This document shows, piece after piece, positions 9,700-21,450 of a stretch of DNA of 64,000 nucleotides (position 1 is the first letter of the stretch; each line of letters opens with the position of its first letter). Under the pieces are notes generated by a model, which was not told the DNA's origin, searched no databases, and saw only the letters and a program-made list of their open reading frames with translations. The stretch is from Pholis gunnellus. Lineage: Eukaryota > Chordata > Actinopteri > Perciformes > Pholidae. The stretch spans positions 3,953,476-4,017,475 of the forward strand of contig OU342816.1 of NCBI GenBank assembly GCA_910591455.2, given 5' to 3'. The position numbers were made by a program, and so were the translations under genes.

Positions 9700-10075
9700 A
9701 AGTTTGCCATTTTGGTCGTCGCCATCTTGTTTTTTGCCACCAGTTAAGTGACCATATTTGGACTGAGGAAGAGTGACGTAGAGACGCCGTATACGTCTCT
9801 GGTAGAGACCTGTCAATCACTGTGTAGCCCCGCCCTAAAGCATACCCTGCTTTATGGTCTGTTTGACTCTAAATGGACCATCATTTACTAAATGAACATC
9901 ATGCTGTATTGAAGAAGACTTGAAACTAGAGATTGAGACCATAAACTCATGTTTACAATGTTTACTGAGGTAATAAATCAAGAGAGAAGTAGAGTCATTT
10001 TCTCACAGCCAGAGGAGTCGCCCCCTGATGGACATTAGAGAGAATGCAGCTTTAGGACATGAAGCTTTGACTTTA
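9700..10075 (+). repeat. Interspersed repeat family 1, copy 2
   Basis: This is the longest plus-strand copy. It has an extra left part (gtcgtcgccatcttgttttt to agacgccgtatacgtctct) before the shared ctgtcaatcactgtgtagcc, and runs to gcagctttaggacatgaagc. The extra left part is similar in kind to the inverted copy at 57.0-57.3 kb, which also carries a 'ccaagatggc' segment. Confidence 0.8.
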
Positions 10076-10079
10076 ACAC

Positions 10080-11027
10080 ATGAAGCTTTGATCTATGGGA
10101 TCCATGGAGGCAGAAGATTGCTGGAAGATCCAGTTCATTTTTATCAGAATTTTATACAATGAATTAGAAATTTATTTTGCTTCATGCGCTACTGAGCAAC
10201 TTTTACAGGAATTCAGTTCTCTTTAGACATCCATCTTCTATTCTTGCAACTGGTCTTTGCAGTATTTTTTAAACAGCACTACTTTCTTAAATCCTAAGTA
10301 AGTCAATACAGGAGATTTATATTTTGTAAACAGTTCATTAGAGGTCAGTGTGGCATTGTTCCATAAGTCTAAATGATTGTCAAGTCAAGCTATGAGAAAC
10401 AAACAAAGTGTACTCTCATTTACTAAAAGAAGCTCTCCCCTCCACGCTGATGAGTGATGCCACTTCCGGCCGTGACCTCTGATCCTACCCGACCCCTTTA
10501 CCCTCGCCAAGTTGTGCATCTTCACTGTGGCCCGTTGTTGTTTTTCATACAGGCGCTGTCCTGGTGCACCCTGGGAGTCTGTCCCACAGCCACTTAGGGA
10601 CAAAACCGCCTGTCTGTCAAACACCCATACAGCTGTCAATCAATCTCAGAGGCTATTCTTCAGTGTTTGCACAGACGATACTGGAGCTCTGCTGTCGGCC
10701 TCTCACGCACTCATCGCCGTCAATGGCCGTGCAGAAACACAAATGAAAAGGAGGTCAGAGGTCGGGGTTTCAGGGGGGATTCAGTGTGTTGCTCAAGGAC
10801 ACTTCAGCAGGATGAATGGAGGCCGACAAGGATGTTTCTAAAATATTAAAGGGAGATAAGTAAGGTGTAGTTCAGTTCCACTACATTACTTTTAATAATG
10901 GAGCAAGAAATGCTTCTGGGAAACGTTCAAAGTTCTGTTTTGATATAATGATGTAGTGATCCAAGACACAAAATGGACTTAGGTGCTGGCAGAGTGTTTG
11001 GAAAAGATAAGAGTTCATCACATCCTT
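10080..11027. other. Non-coding unique sequence
   Basis: No gene or repeat family is recognised. A moderately GC-rich part (about 10440-10640, including cttccggccgtgacctctga) stands out from AT-rich flanks and might be regulatory, but the sequence alone does not show this. Confidence 0.4.
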
Positions 11028-11056
11028 TGTGTGTGTGTGTGTGTGTGTGTGTGAGT

Positions 11057-11089
<33 letters not shown>
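11028..11089. repeat. (TG)n microsatellite with GAG interruptions
   Basis: A TG run interrupted twice by gtgag. Confidence 0.95.
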
Positions 11090-11091
<2 letters not shown>

Positions 11092-11619
11092 CTCCAATAG
11101 GAAGTTGTGGATTAGTTTGGGTGGAAGGGAGGAGAGGATGAAGACAAGGAAATATGAGACGATGAAGCTGCGAAAGAGGACATTTACATCTTGCACTGTA
11201 TCGCGCAAATATATTTAAAAAAATCAAAGCAAAGACCAGAACAAATTTAAACTTTAATGCAACGTTGATGCCGTGTTCACACCACGAGCAACAAAGCAAC
11301 AAAACAGCCAAATGTCACCAGCAACATTGTTGTCCTTGAAATGTTGCTCAAGCGGTCGTTCACGTAGTTAGATAGAAACGGTAAAAATGTGTTTTTCTCC
11401 CATTTTCTTTAACTAACCATAGAAGGAATTAACCCGTTTTCTACCGTAGGGACTTTCTACAGGGACTAGGAACCTTTAGAAGTCAGTGGGGTTTATCCTC
11501 TGGGGACCACCATATGTCTGTACAAAATCATGTTGACATAGATAACGATACTCTCAGTAACATTTATGCGGAAATTTTTTTTCCCAGATTACGTTTTAAA
11601 TTTAAACAAAAAACATTAT

Positions 11620-11930
11620 AAAACTATTTGGTTGTTTCGTAAAAAAACATCATGTTTTGGCTAAAAGTGACCATGACATTGAAAGAAAACAACAATGCAA
11701 CAAAAGTTCATGGTTATGTTTAGGCATCAAAAGTACTTGGTTCACACGGGACACAAATAAAAGTCTCCGGGTTAAAGCTCTGTGTTTTTGGATCCATCCA
11801 CCTCCACGACCTCCTCCCCATGCGGACTTCTGTGGACCAGGCTGGTCTCCTACAGCGTTCGTAGCTATATCTATATAAGAAAAAAAGGCGCCGTGATTCG
11901 TAGATATCCTACAAAATTATTTCTTATGTC
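11620..11930 (+). repeat. Interspersed repeat family 2, divergent copy B
   Basis: Landmarks are gtttaggcatcaaaagtact, tcacacgggacac, gtctccgggttaaagctctg, ttggatccatccacctcc and gattcgtagatatcctac. It is more divergent than copies A, D and M. It lies head-on to copy C immediately to the right. Confidence 0.55.
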
Positions 11931-12009
11931 ATCGTAAAGACCATTAAATCACTCACAGGGCGGGAAAGAAGAGAGGTGGATGTGTCCAACAAACATCGAT
12001 CTTTCAGCC

Positions 12010-12400
12010 ATGAAACTGATGTTCGTTCCCATAGTGTGAAACAAGAAGTCAACGTTCATCACAATCAGAAACGGTTTATTGCCGAGTACACATACAAGGA
12101 ACATGGCTTGGTGATTGGTGAACAAACAAATGAAGAGTATGTTAAGACAACTGTGTGATTAAGTTGTTATGAAACTTCCGCAGTTATTTTAACCCAAAAC
12201 GAGCAATTTCTTTCCGAAAACTAAGTCATGTTGTTGCCTAACTGAGTTTATACGAGCGAAACATTGACACGCTTTCTTAAAGAAAACGCACAAATATACT
12301 AACTTTTCAGAAGATGTCATACAATCTGTTGTATGAGAATACGTTGTGCGGACTCATTTGAAACTTATTTGTCAAAAACAAACGTAATCCACAACAAAAT
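12010..12400 (-). repeat. Interspersed repeat family 2, copy C (inverted)
   Basis: In reverse order relative to copy A it shows tgtgaaacaagaagtcaacg, aactaagtcatgttgttgcc, acattgacacgc and gtatgagaatacgttg. Copies B and C together form an inverted pair about 80 bp apart. Confidence 0.65.
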
Positions 12401-13310
12401 ACGTTTCCCTAAAAACGTGATTCTCAATGCAGTTTCGTTGAATGGGATCCTATTTTAGCCGTCTGTAGAATTCCATGCAATAGCTGCTGTTACGGCCGAT
12501 GTGAGAATACTTTCTGGTTGGTGATTCATCTTGTGAACCACTTTCACAACTCTGTTCTTGATGATCATCTGAGATAAACAAGACCTGCATAAAGAGACAA
12601 GTGAACAGTGGGGATTCATGGACGTACGGGAAACAAGTAGGAGAGACGGATCCAGGGGAGCGAGGGAGGCCTTCACACAGCTGCAGGGATGGGGGAGGGT
12701 GGGAATGTTATCTTCACAGGGTCAAAAGATCAGGAGAGAGGTTTTAACTCACTTCCTGTTTCTGCTGCTGGGATGACAAAACTGCTCTCCCTGCCCTCTG
12801 GAATTCACATCCATTCCTCCCACTCTCATTCTTTCGTCCCCTGTCCTGTCTTCAGCTCGTTTTTTTTCTGCGTCCCCATTCAGATACTTTCATGTAAATT
12901 AATATGTGGCGTCAGGAGAGGAAATGGCATCCCTGTTTTTGTGTAACGTCAATTAAAAACCAGCATGAGCTGACACTTAAGTGTTTCTGTCGATTTGTTT
13001 TTTGTTGACCCAGAAGGTTGGCGTCTGGTCAGAGACTGACGCAGCTGTGTTCAACGGCTAAAATAAACCATTTGGTTAAAAAAAATCTTCCCACTCGCTT
13101 TATAAAAGGGCGTATTTGAGACTGCTTTACTTGGTCAAGTGAGAGAAATACTAAGATGTGGTGTGGTTTGTTCAGAAACAGATCCCAAACAAAACAACTC
13201 CCAAAAATACAAATATTTCTGTGTAGGAGGAGACAGATGTTGACATGAAACGTTATACCTGAAAATCAAACTGCTGATGTACTACACTTAAAGCTACTGC
13301 AAGGAGCTTT
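12400..13310. other. Non-coding unique sequence
   Basis: No gene is supported. The part at about 12600-12900 is C/T-rich and the rest AT-rich; I see no family-level repeat or RNA gene. Confidence 0.45.
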
Positions 13311-13313
13311 CAT

Positions 13314-13448
13314 TTGGTGTTGATTCTGGCGGTCCCTGTGGACTAAAGTGGTAGTGTCTCTGAGCACCAGAGTCTCTTTAGAAAACCTCTCCTTCTACTG
13401 CAGCAGTCTGACAGTCTGCCCCTCTCAGTCCTGGTTCTGGTTCTCCCA
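13314..13448 (+). repeat. Two-copy dispersed element, copy 1
   Basis: The segment from tggtgttgattctggcggtc to ggttctggttctcccat matches 49993-50126 closely, sharing gtggactaaagtggtagtgt and tgcagcagtctgacagtc. It is joined directly on the right to family 1 copy 3. In the second copy the same right end leads into a possible coding exon. Confidence 0.8.
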
Positions 13449-13625
13449 TGAAACTAGAGATTGAGACCATAAACTCATGTTTACAATGTTTACTGAGGTA
13501 ATAAATCAAAAGAGAACTAGAGTCATTTTATCATAGACTTCTATACAACCAGAGGAGTCGCCCCCTGATGGTCAGTAGAGAGAACGCAGCTTTAAGATGA
13601 AGCATCGGCTTCACTTGTCAGAACC
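13449..13625 (+). repeat. Interspersed repeat family 1, copy 3
   Basis: It begins at gaaactagagattgagacc, continues through gagtcgccccctgatggtca and ends around gcttcacttgtcagaacc. It is truncated on the left, where it abuts the dispersed element at 13314-13448. Confidence 0.8.
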
Positions 13626-13991
13626 GGTCTTGAAAAGACTGTATGCATGTCACTAGCAGAATTTGACACTTGTTGCAGGAGATTTCATGCATTTCATTGC
13701 ACGAAAAATGAGGCGTAACTTTTTCCTAAGTATGGATACGTTGCGTGATTGTGTAATTCACAGTCTCAAGCGTATTGTGCAGAGACAAACCGAAAACCCA
13801 AGGCTGCATGGAAGAAATGCTGCGACAAAATTCCTGGAGACATGCATAATTCTTTAAAACAGGATTTCTATTATTTCCTAACTTGGTTTGGTTTTTTGAA
13901 GACCAGAAGTGAAGGTTTCTCTTAACGTCATGCGACTGTTGTAAGAGTACGAGCAGACAACCTGATATAGGTCATGACCAAGAGTTTTACA

Positions 13992-13992
<1 letters not shown>
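13626..13992. other. Non-coding stretch
   Basis: An open frame of 64 codons (13663-13857, plus) exists but does not resemble any family and has no splice or transcript context. Nothing else is seen. Confidence 0.4.
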
Positions 13993-14053
<61 letters not shown>

Positions 14054-14070
14054 CCTTCATCACGTCATCG

Positions 14071-14111
<41 letters not shown>
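13993..14111. repeat. Double (CA)n microsatellite
   Basis: Two long CA runs (13993-14051 and 14073-14111) are separated by about 22 bp of unique sequence. Confidence 0.95.
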
Positions 14112-14115
<4 letters not shown>

Positions 14116-14206
14116 CTGTGATTTTTCAATAGACTCTGTGCATCCTGGAGAGAATGTAGAGAGGAAGTGATTGAATAATTCAGCATATTTCCTGAACAGT
14201 AATGGC

Positions 14207-14251
14207 CTGCTGCTGCTGCTGCTGCTGCTGATGGTGGTGGTGGTGGTGGTG
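14207..14251. repeat. (CTG)n followed by (TGG)n trinucleotide repeat
   Basis: About eight CTG/GCT units pass into about six TGG units. On the minus strand this creates a spurious poly-Ala/poly-Pro ORF. Confidence 0.9.
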
Positions 14252-14440
14252 ATGTGGTATTCAGCGATGGGGTTAAGTGCTGTGTGTACTCAGCCAGCCA
14301 TGCAACAAACCAACCAGCCATTCATCCATCCGGGCCTCAGTTTATTTACAGCCACAAAGCATTAAAACTGGGAAATTAGATAGAGGCAGAAATATCACTA
14401 AATGTGCAGGAGACTTTAAGAACTCTGCACTAAAATACGA

Positions 14441-14600
14441 AAATAACATGTTTACAATGTCGACAGAAGTAGAGTCGTTTTCTCATAGACTTCTATACAA
14501 CCAGAGGTGTCGCCCCCTGGTGGACATTAGAGAGAATGCAGCTTTAACACATGAAGCATCGGCTTCACTTCAGATGGGTTTGTCCTCAACACTGTTAGCC
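14441..14600 (+). repeat. Interspersed repeat family 1, copy 4
   Basis: Landmarks are catgtttacaatgtcgacag, tcatagacttctatacaacc, gtgtcgccccctggtggaca and tgaagcatcggcttcacttc. It is a left-truncated copy. Confidence 0.8.
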
Positions 14601-15594
14601 CTGCCATGTTGAGAGCCGATGGAAGCAATAAATATACTCAGGATTTTCCGTTTAGCACCTTCAAGGAGAGCAACGCACTGCAACACTAGCTGGCTAAAGT
14701 GGACAAAATAACAGAAGGATCAGATTTTGTTTATTTTTCATTATTTTAGCCGATAGGGATTCATTAAAAAATGGAGAATCTGTATTGCTGGTCAGACTCT
14801 TTGAGAGCTCCCCTCAGTGAGCAGAGACATTTCTGTCGAAAGAAGTGTAAAACCATTTTGCTACAGATAGGCAAATCTTTGATTTAAGTATCTTTGACTA
14901 AAATGCCATCAATGTTGATAGACTTGGAGGTAAAATCCCAGAAAGAACATGCTTCATTTTGCCTCTATAGTTTGTCACAGGGCACGGCTCTGGGTGTATT
15001 ATATTTAGCTGTTTGGTCCAGGAAGCAGGATGAGAAAGGGGGGTCGGTTGTTGGATATTAGCGAGCCTTTTGGGACAAACCGGGGTTCAAACTTTCCCAC
15101 AGTCTGAGCTGGAAAACGCTGGACGGAGGCCCTGACAGCTGGGTGACGGACTGCCCACTGCCTCCACAGGAAGGAAAGGTCACAGTGCAAACGCACACAC
15201 AAACACACCGCTTGTCTGAAAGAAAACCTGAGAGATCATTTCATCGCCCACATTTATTGTAAAACACATGTTTCAGCTCGTCGGCCGCACCAAAGTCATA
15301 TTTCTCTGTTAGATCCGTTTTAAATGGAAAAACTCTGAGAACTCTAACTGCTGAGCAGCAATACAGAAGACACACTCAGTTAGAGACTAGATGGTGAACA
15401 AAGTGGAACATGTATCAGCTAAAGAGACAGATATGTCCCTCAGGAGGTGGTGGAGACCAAAAACAGAGCAAAAAGTGAGAGAATATTGGATTTACGTCCA
15501 TTAAAGTGGCCATGAACACATTTAATGCTAGCTGTGGGCTTTGTATGATATTTTACAAAAAGTTACCCCTCCAGTAACACGAGTACATTTCTGC
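14600..15594. other. Non-coding unique sequence
   Basis: This AT-rich sequence has no supportable gene. A GC-richer patch at 15010-15200 carries a 67-codon minus-strand frame with no family resemblance. Confidence 0.45.
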
Positions 15595-15900
15595 TGTTTA
15601 CATACGTTCTCTATCAAAATGAACTTCCGTCTTCCCAAGAAAATCAATTTGTTTTAGGCAATAAAACTACTTAGTTAGGTTTATTGTGAAATACATGTTT
15701 GGAGAAAGATTGTCGTTTGGGTTAAAATAACTGTTTCACACGGAGAACGAACATTTGTCAACTGGTTTGTTTGACCCATCCACCTCCTCTTGTTTTGTCT
15801 TCGTACTTCCTCGTTCATGATTACGCTGAATAACATATGAATAGATTTTTTGGGGGATATCTACGAATCACATCACATTATTTAAGGTATCGCTACATCT
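15595..15900 (+). repeat. Interspersed repeat family 2, copy D
   Basis: It shows aacttccgtcttcccaagaa, ctacttagttaggttta, tgtttcacacgga, gtttgacccatccacctcc, acttcctcgttcatgattac and atctacgaatcac in family order. Confidence 0.8.
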
Positions 15901-16160
15901 GAACACACCACCACCAAGTGGCCAAAAAGAGCTGGTTTTAAAACAAATTGCCTGTTTTATTATATTGGCTGTTGGTTCATACATAGTATAATAACTTGAA
16001 GAAAATACCGTGCACCACCGTGCACCACCACGAGCATCGACTTCTCTAGAAACAGGAAAAGTAGTCCCCGTTGTCCAACACTGAAAAACGTCCATATCCT
16101 TTTTTAATTGAATTAATATCAATCAAATGTAATATTCATGACTGAATAAGCAAGTTATTC

Positions 16161-16179
16161 GGGGGGGGGGGGGGGGGGG
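16161..16179. repeat. Poly-G tract
   Basis: About 19 consecutive guanines in AT-rich flanks. Confidence 0.95.
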
Positions 16180-16289
16180 AATATTCTTAGCGCCTGTGTC
16201 TATAAAGCGGTCACCGTATTTTTTTAAATGTTCCTGATGAGGAGAAAGCGAATTTTCGGAGTGCTCCGGTTTTATTCAATGCAAACTGA

Positions 16290-16470
16290 CAACAAAACTA
16301 GTAGAAATAGATGCGAAATTACAACAAAAAGAAACAATAAAGAGACACAGCACAACTAAAGTAGATACAAAACAATCAGGGATGCAAAGTGACTACAAAG
16401 AGAAACACAAGGAGTCTCTAAAAGACTAGATTGAAATGTAGAAGGACTACAAATAGATGCAAAAGGACCA
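16290..16470 (+). repeat. Degenerate 'caaagagacacaaaacgac' minisatellite, locus 2
   Basis: Units such as aataaagagacacagcacaa, gatgcaaagtgactacaaag and gaaggactacaaatagatgc repeat imperfectly. Confidence 0.7.
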
Positions 16471-16805
16471 GATAGTCCTGACGGACGCTGATTTCTGATT
16501 TTTTTTTTAAATATAGGCCGAGTTTGTTTCTAAGAAGAAATAAATCATTTGAAATCGAAATTCGGATCTCTACCTTCCCTCTACTGTGTCTTAATTGTTT
16601 TTTTAATCATTGCCTCTCTTGTTTTTGGGGTTCTTTTTCAGGACTGCTTTGGCGATTTCAAAAAGGTAAAATCAATAAATTCTTCAAAGTTCTTCAGTCC
16701 ATGCGAGTTGTCTCAGTATCTAAAGATGGAAACACACAAACTTCCTCCTCTTCCCACAGTGTTGTGTTCAGGGAGCAGAGAGAGTGTGGGAGATATTTTC
16801 ACGGC

Positions 16806-16829
16806 AACACACACACACAGACACACACA

Positions 16830-16901
<72 letters not shown>
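16806..16901. repeat. (AC)n microsatellite
   Basis: A run of about 96 bp with two AG interruptions near its left end. Long HT/TH repeat ORFs across it are artefacts. Confidence 0.95.
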
Positions 16902-16903
<2 letters not shown>

Positions 16904-17629
16904 ATTTAAAATAGTGCATTTGTAGTGAAGACATTAGTGGAGTCTATTATTCTCATATTATGAGCTCATTGCTTCATGTATCGGTCAGTCGAGGAGATAA
17001 ATGACCCGCTGACGTGTTCGTTAATCTTTCAGGTGAATCCTGAGCGCCTCATCTCCAGGTGAGCGTCCATGTGGAGGTTAAGATCAGTTTAGTGCTGCTC
17101 CACATTTCTGCTGAATTCATCAGCTCCTGTGGCTGAAAGAAGAGTTCTTTGTGGGGTTGTAGCTCCCTCTGGTGGTCGCATTGAGACATGACGGGTAAAA
17201 TGAGTGACACGCTCTAAATGAGATTCACAGTTCACTTCTGTTCAACGTAATGAAGTCAGCAGGACAAACCTCTCTTTGACATTTATTTTTGTGAGAAACA
17301 CTTTCTCAGATGTGTTTAACTCAACAAACGGTCAATGAAAAAGGGTTTTCTTTTTTCAGCACCATAAGAAGACTGATAGCTCTCCTCTTATAACATCCTG
17401 CTGATGTTCAATATCTCTCCCACAGGAGACACGACTCGATTCAAACACACTACAAAGCTGACACACCAACTACAGCGCCAGATTCGTCACATGTGGCATG
17501 TGTGTTATCAGACACAGGTCCTGTGTTGGTCTCTTCTAGTGTTTGTACCGTTGAGGATTACTGAATCAGGCTGCAGGGGCCAAAGAGGTCAGGAGGCCTT
17601 ACAAAGAAAACAATCCCAAAGACACGTTC

Positions 17630-17880
17630 ATGATCACAAAGATACACCAAACGACCCAAAACATCTAAAAGAAATATGCAAAAGGAGCACAAAGTGACAT
17701 AAAACGACTAAAAAGAAACGAGGAACTACTACTACTAGTAGACGCAAAATGACCACAAAGAGACGCAAAAGGACTAAAAAGAGACATAAAAACGACTACA
17801 AATAGATGAAAAACTACTAAAACCAGATGCAAAACAATCAAAGGGATGCAAACGGACTACAAAGGGATGCAAAATGATTC
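17630..17880 (+). repeat. Degenerate 'caaagagacacaaaacgac' minisatellite, locus 3
   Basis: Units such as aatgaccacaaagagacgca, aaaggactaaaaagagacat and gcaaacggactacaaaggga repeat about every 22-25 bp with drift. Confidence 0.75.
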
Positions 17881-18208
17881 AACTTGGACTCTTTTGGGTG
17901 TCCTGTCCCTGAGACAAGGTCCATCTGTCCATTGTTTGTGTACAGTGAGCAACATAAACAATAGAAAACATTGACACAACAGAACCAAACCAATGTCAGG
18001 TCACATGACCAGAGCTGCAGCTGATGATCTGTTTTCATCATCAATCTATTAACTACATTTGGTGAATCAGTCAGCATCATTCTGTCACAGCCTAATTTGT
18101 TCTATTTCTATTTATTTTTAAATCAACTGTCCCAAACAACGAATGGTCTCATCTGATGAGCTGGAAACAGGAAATATTTGGCATTTGTAGTGAAAAAAGA
18201 CCCAAAAA
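17881..18208. other. Non-coding unique sequence
   Basis: Nothing recognisable is seen between the minisatellite and the (GAAT)n run. Confidence 0.4.
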
Positions 18209-18231
18209 ATGAATGAATGAATGAATGAATC
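18209..18231. repeat. (GAAT)n tetranucleotide repeat
   Basis: About five to six GAAT units follow an A-rich stretch. Confidence 0.9.
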
Positions 18232-18260
18232 CATCACCAGAAGGAGTTGATTGTTTCAGC

Positions 18261-18393
18261 TGCAGTCATGATTGTGTGTTTGTCCTAACGAGTGTGTCTG
18301 CAGTCATGATTGTGTGTTTGTCCTAACGAGTGTGTCTGCAGTCATGATTGTGTGTTTGTCCTAACGAGTGTGTCTGCAGTCATGATTGTGTAT
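18261..18393. repeat. 38-bp minisatellite
   Basis: Three near-identical 38-bp units begin tgcagtcatgattgtg and end taacgagtgtgtc, at 18261, 18299 and 18337. A partial fourth follows from 18375. The near-identity of the copies suggests recent expansion. Confidence 0.9.
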
Positions 18394-19127
18394 TTGTGTG
18401 TGTATTTAAAAAAACAATATTTTCTGCCACTTCTGCAACAAAAAAACGTTTGACTTATCGAGTAATCGTTGCAGCTTCATCTAAAAGGAGGAAAAGAGGA
18501 GGTACGGCATGAAAAGGAGGAAAGGAATAGGTGAGGAAGGGAAAGAGGAGAGGAGAAACTGGAGACAAGGAAGCTATGAGATAGAGGAGTACTGTTTCTG
18601 TCCACACGGTGTCACTGTTGCAGCACTAAAGGAACCTTCAGGGAGCTGCAGAGCCAACAAGCTGCTTCCTGCAGCAGTTTGGTTTGGATCCACCTGAGCA
18701 GACTGAGACTCGTCTCCAGGTCCTACGGGGAGCTGCTGACTCAGCACATGCTGCTTTTTGTTTTTGTTTTTGTCCCCCCCCCCAGCAACACGGCATGTTA
18801 CAGTCTGTTAAACACATTCACACCTGGGAGGAGCTCAGTGGCCTCCGAGCAGCTCCGGTGAAGAAGAAGAAGTTTTTTTTTCCAGGAGATATAATCATCA
18901 ATTTATGATGTTTGACACGATCCAGGAGTTATTTAGAGACCAAGTGTTGCGATTCACTTTGTCTTCTTTGGCCCCTCAACCCGCCTCTATTTCTAATTTA
19001 GTGATTTCATACAAATCCCAGAATGCCCCTCACAAAAAACACGTGTTGTGTTCAGGTGTGAGGTTTTTTAAATATTTTTTTGTAGAGCCTCAATTCTTTT
19101 TTCCAACATTGGTAACACTTTAAGATA

Positions 19128-19262
19128 AGTAGTCATTTTCTCATAGACTTCTATACAACCAGAGGAGTCGCCCCCTGATGGACACTAGAGAGAATGCAGC
19201 TTTAACACATGAAGCTTTGACTTCACTCTTCAGAAGACGGCGGTTACCGTCTGCTCCAACCT
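19128..19262 (+). repeat. Interspersed repeat family 1, copy 5
   Basis: A short copy from gtcattttctcatagacttc through gagtcgccccctgatggaca to tgaagctttgacttcac. Confidence 0.8.
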
Positions 19263-19333
19263 CATCTTCACTCACACAGACCTGTTGAGCACAACACGGA
19301 GTTCATGTCAGGGTCACTGAAAACTATATTTAT

Positions 19334-19334
<1 letters not shown>

Positions 19335-19404
<70 letters not shown>
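19335..19404. repeat. (AC)n microsatellite
   Basis: An uninterrupted AC run of about 70 bp. Confidence 0.95.
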
Positions 19405-19407
<3 letters not shown>

Positions 19408-19839
19408 TCATGTGTGTGTTGCAGCAGCAGAGTCCCAGGCTGATCAATAAGTAGCGCTGAGGGAGGTTTGCTGTCACTCAGTGTCTGACATCTGCAGAGC
19501 AGCAGGTTTGAGTGTGTGATACTCTCACTGACTGACTGAATGATCCGTGTTATATATAAACTATATATGACTTTGTTTCAAAATAAATTGAGTGCATTCA
19601 TTCATTACATGACATTTCATTTTATGTTTATTTGGTAGGGATAATTAGAAAACAATGATCCAATGCAGTGTATCACAGCATGTTGAGCTAATGTCCAAAT
19701 CAATGCTGAAAAGACCAGTTTTACAAAAAAACAGATGTAATGTCTCAGGTAATAAATTCAAAACATTCAAGAAAAAACACAACGTGACCTTTCCCGTATG
19801 GAGACTCATTGTCAGCTCCCAACATCCAACTAACAGGAT

Positions 19840-20035
19840 TCTCTACGAAATGTAGTTTCCTTCTGATTAGGACAGTTTCAAAACACGTGATTAATGTTAA
19901 AACTGCAACAAAACTACAACAAAACTACTTGGTTAGGTTGAGTTACGATGGATGTAAAAAGAAATAAGTCACAAACAGCGGTCTCCTGGGTGAAAGTCCT
20001 GCGTTTGTATGACCCGTGCATCCACCAGCATGGCT
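19840..20035 (+). repeat. Interspersed repeat family 2, fragment E
   Basis: The landmarks caaaactacttggttaggtt, cggtctcctgggtgaaagtc and tatgacccgtgcatccacc are present. The flanking parts of the element are missing or eroded. Confidence 0.65.
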
Positions 20036-20061
20036 ACATATACCTGTATATGTACTATACG

Positions 20062-20077
20062 TATATATATATATATA
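20062..20077. repeat. (AT)n microsatellite
   Basis: A short TA run between two gtatatgtac/atatatag sequences. Confidence 0.9.
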
Positions 20078-20099
20078 GTACCATCTGATCTGAAGTGGA

Positions 20100-20924
20100 T
20101 GTGGCAGGCAGGAAAAAATAAATGCTCCATCTGTACAGTGAGGAGAGAAAGTGGGTCAGAGTACAGGCATGTAGAGCATTTAGAGGCAGCTTGAACACGC
20201 TGTGCAATCATGCTTACAGTGAGAGACGCACAGCTCCTCGTGCTCCTGCTACAGTTAGCAAGTTATGATGACAGCTGACTTTAAAAAAAGCACACAGAGA
20301 CACGTCCATTACAATCCGTCCTCGACTGTCTCTCATGTCGTACCGACTTTAAAAACTCAGAGCGAGAAACAGACAGACGGGTGAGACGCTGGTGGAGTTT
20401 GTCAGGTGAGTAGAGAGGCAGTGAGATGGAGAACGAAGCAGCACAATCTAACAACATTACACACTAAAAGATGCATCAGACAAACAGACAAACATACAAG
20501 TGTTGACGTGTGTGTTTGTGTGTGTTGGGGGGTTAAAGTGGGCCGCCCCGAACACCCGGGGAGGCGGGCTCCCCCTCTGATGTTGCGGCGTGGAGGTGAG
20601 GTGTCTCGCCGCAGGGTGCCTCTGATCCACCGTCGAGGTGGAGCGTGAACACTCACTTCAATGCAGCCACATTCTGGGCTCCCTGGCGCAGCTCCGCCAG
20701 GAGGCTTCAAAGGCAGCCAGACTTCAGTGGTGAATCCGCCCCGATAGCTTGATATTCAGATATATGTTTGATTCTACGCTTTAGCGCTCTGAAAGAAAAC
20801 AAATCCACTTGATTCACATCACATTTCAGACACTTTGAGTCTTCCTAATGGATCATGTTGAGAGTAAAACATGTGTGATATGTTGATATTGTTTAGGTTG
20901 GATCATTCTTTGTACATCATTCAC
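20100..20924. other. Non-coding sequence with a GC-rich patch
   Basis: A GC-rich island (about 20535-20645) stands in AT-rich DNA and gives a 102-codon minus-strand frame rich in Pro and Arg. The frame lacks any recognisable domain. I do not call a gene. Confidence 0.4.
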
Positions 20925-20976
20925 TATATATATATGTGTATATATACATATACATATATACATGTACATATATACA
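20925..20976. repeat. TATA/CATA low-complexity tract
   Basis: Alternating pyrimidine-purine sequence of tatatatacatatacatat type. Confidence 0.9.
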
Positions 20977-21059
20977 GCTCATTCACTATCAGAGTCTCTC
21001 TCCTGTTGACCAGCAGCTCTGTGCGTTGAACACAATCCAACCAGCCAACAGTTAGTAGA

Positions 21060-21450
21060 GCTGCAGTAGAGATGATGTCCAGAAGAACAGAAGGAGAAAC
21101 ATCATGAAGGACTTGGACATCAACAGGTTTCTGGAGATGAACATCTTTTAGAGAAGCTGTTTGAAGGAACGAAGAAGGTCCAACAAGTCCTCCACCTCTG
21201 GAACATGCTGAGAGAACATCTGTTAGCTCCTGATGTTCACTTTGACATAGTGTGACGTGATGAACGACGTGTTAGGACGTCGACTCGTCAAACACAGAAG
21301 AGAACGACGTCACTGTGGGATTCACTGATGACGATGATGACGATGCAGCATTTAAGTATGAACAGCGGCATGTAAACAGGAATATTAATTTCTTTAGCCA
21401 TGTAAACAGATTATTAGGAATATTTTCTTTATGGTGATTGTAAACGTATC
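21060..21450 (+). repeat. Two-copy interspersed element, copy 1
   Basis: It aligns by eye with 43800-44225. Shared landmarks in order are gaaggacttggacatcaaca, gtccaacaagtcctccacct, aacgacgtgttaggacgtcg, gtgggattcactgatgacga and tagccatgtaaacagatt. There is no coding capacity. The class is unknown. Confidence 0.8.

Noticed and set aside
16524..16934. ORFs with long His-Thr or Cys-Val repeats across this and other microsatellites (for example 13992-14321, 27233-27618)
   Set aside because: They are translations of (AC)n/(GT)n tracts, which are open in several frames by nature.
18261..18393. A CRISPR array at this or the other tandem repeats (55221-55375, 50305-50421)
   Set aside because: The units are directly adjacent with no unique spacers, and the DNA is vertebrate.
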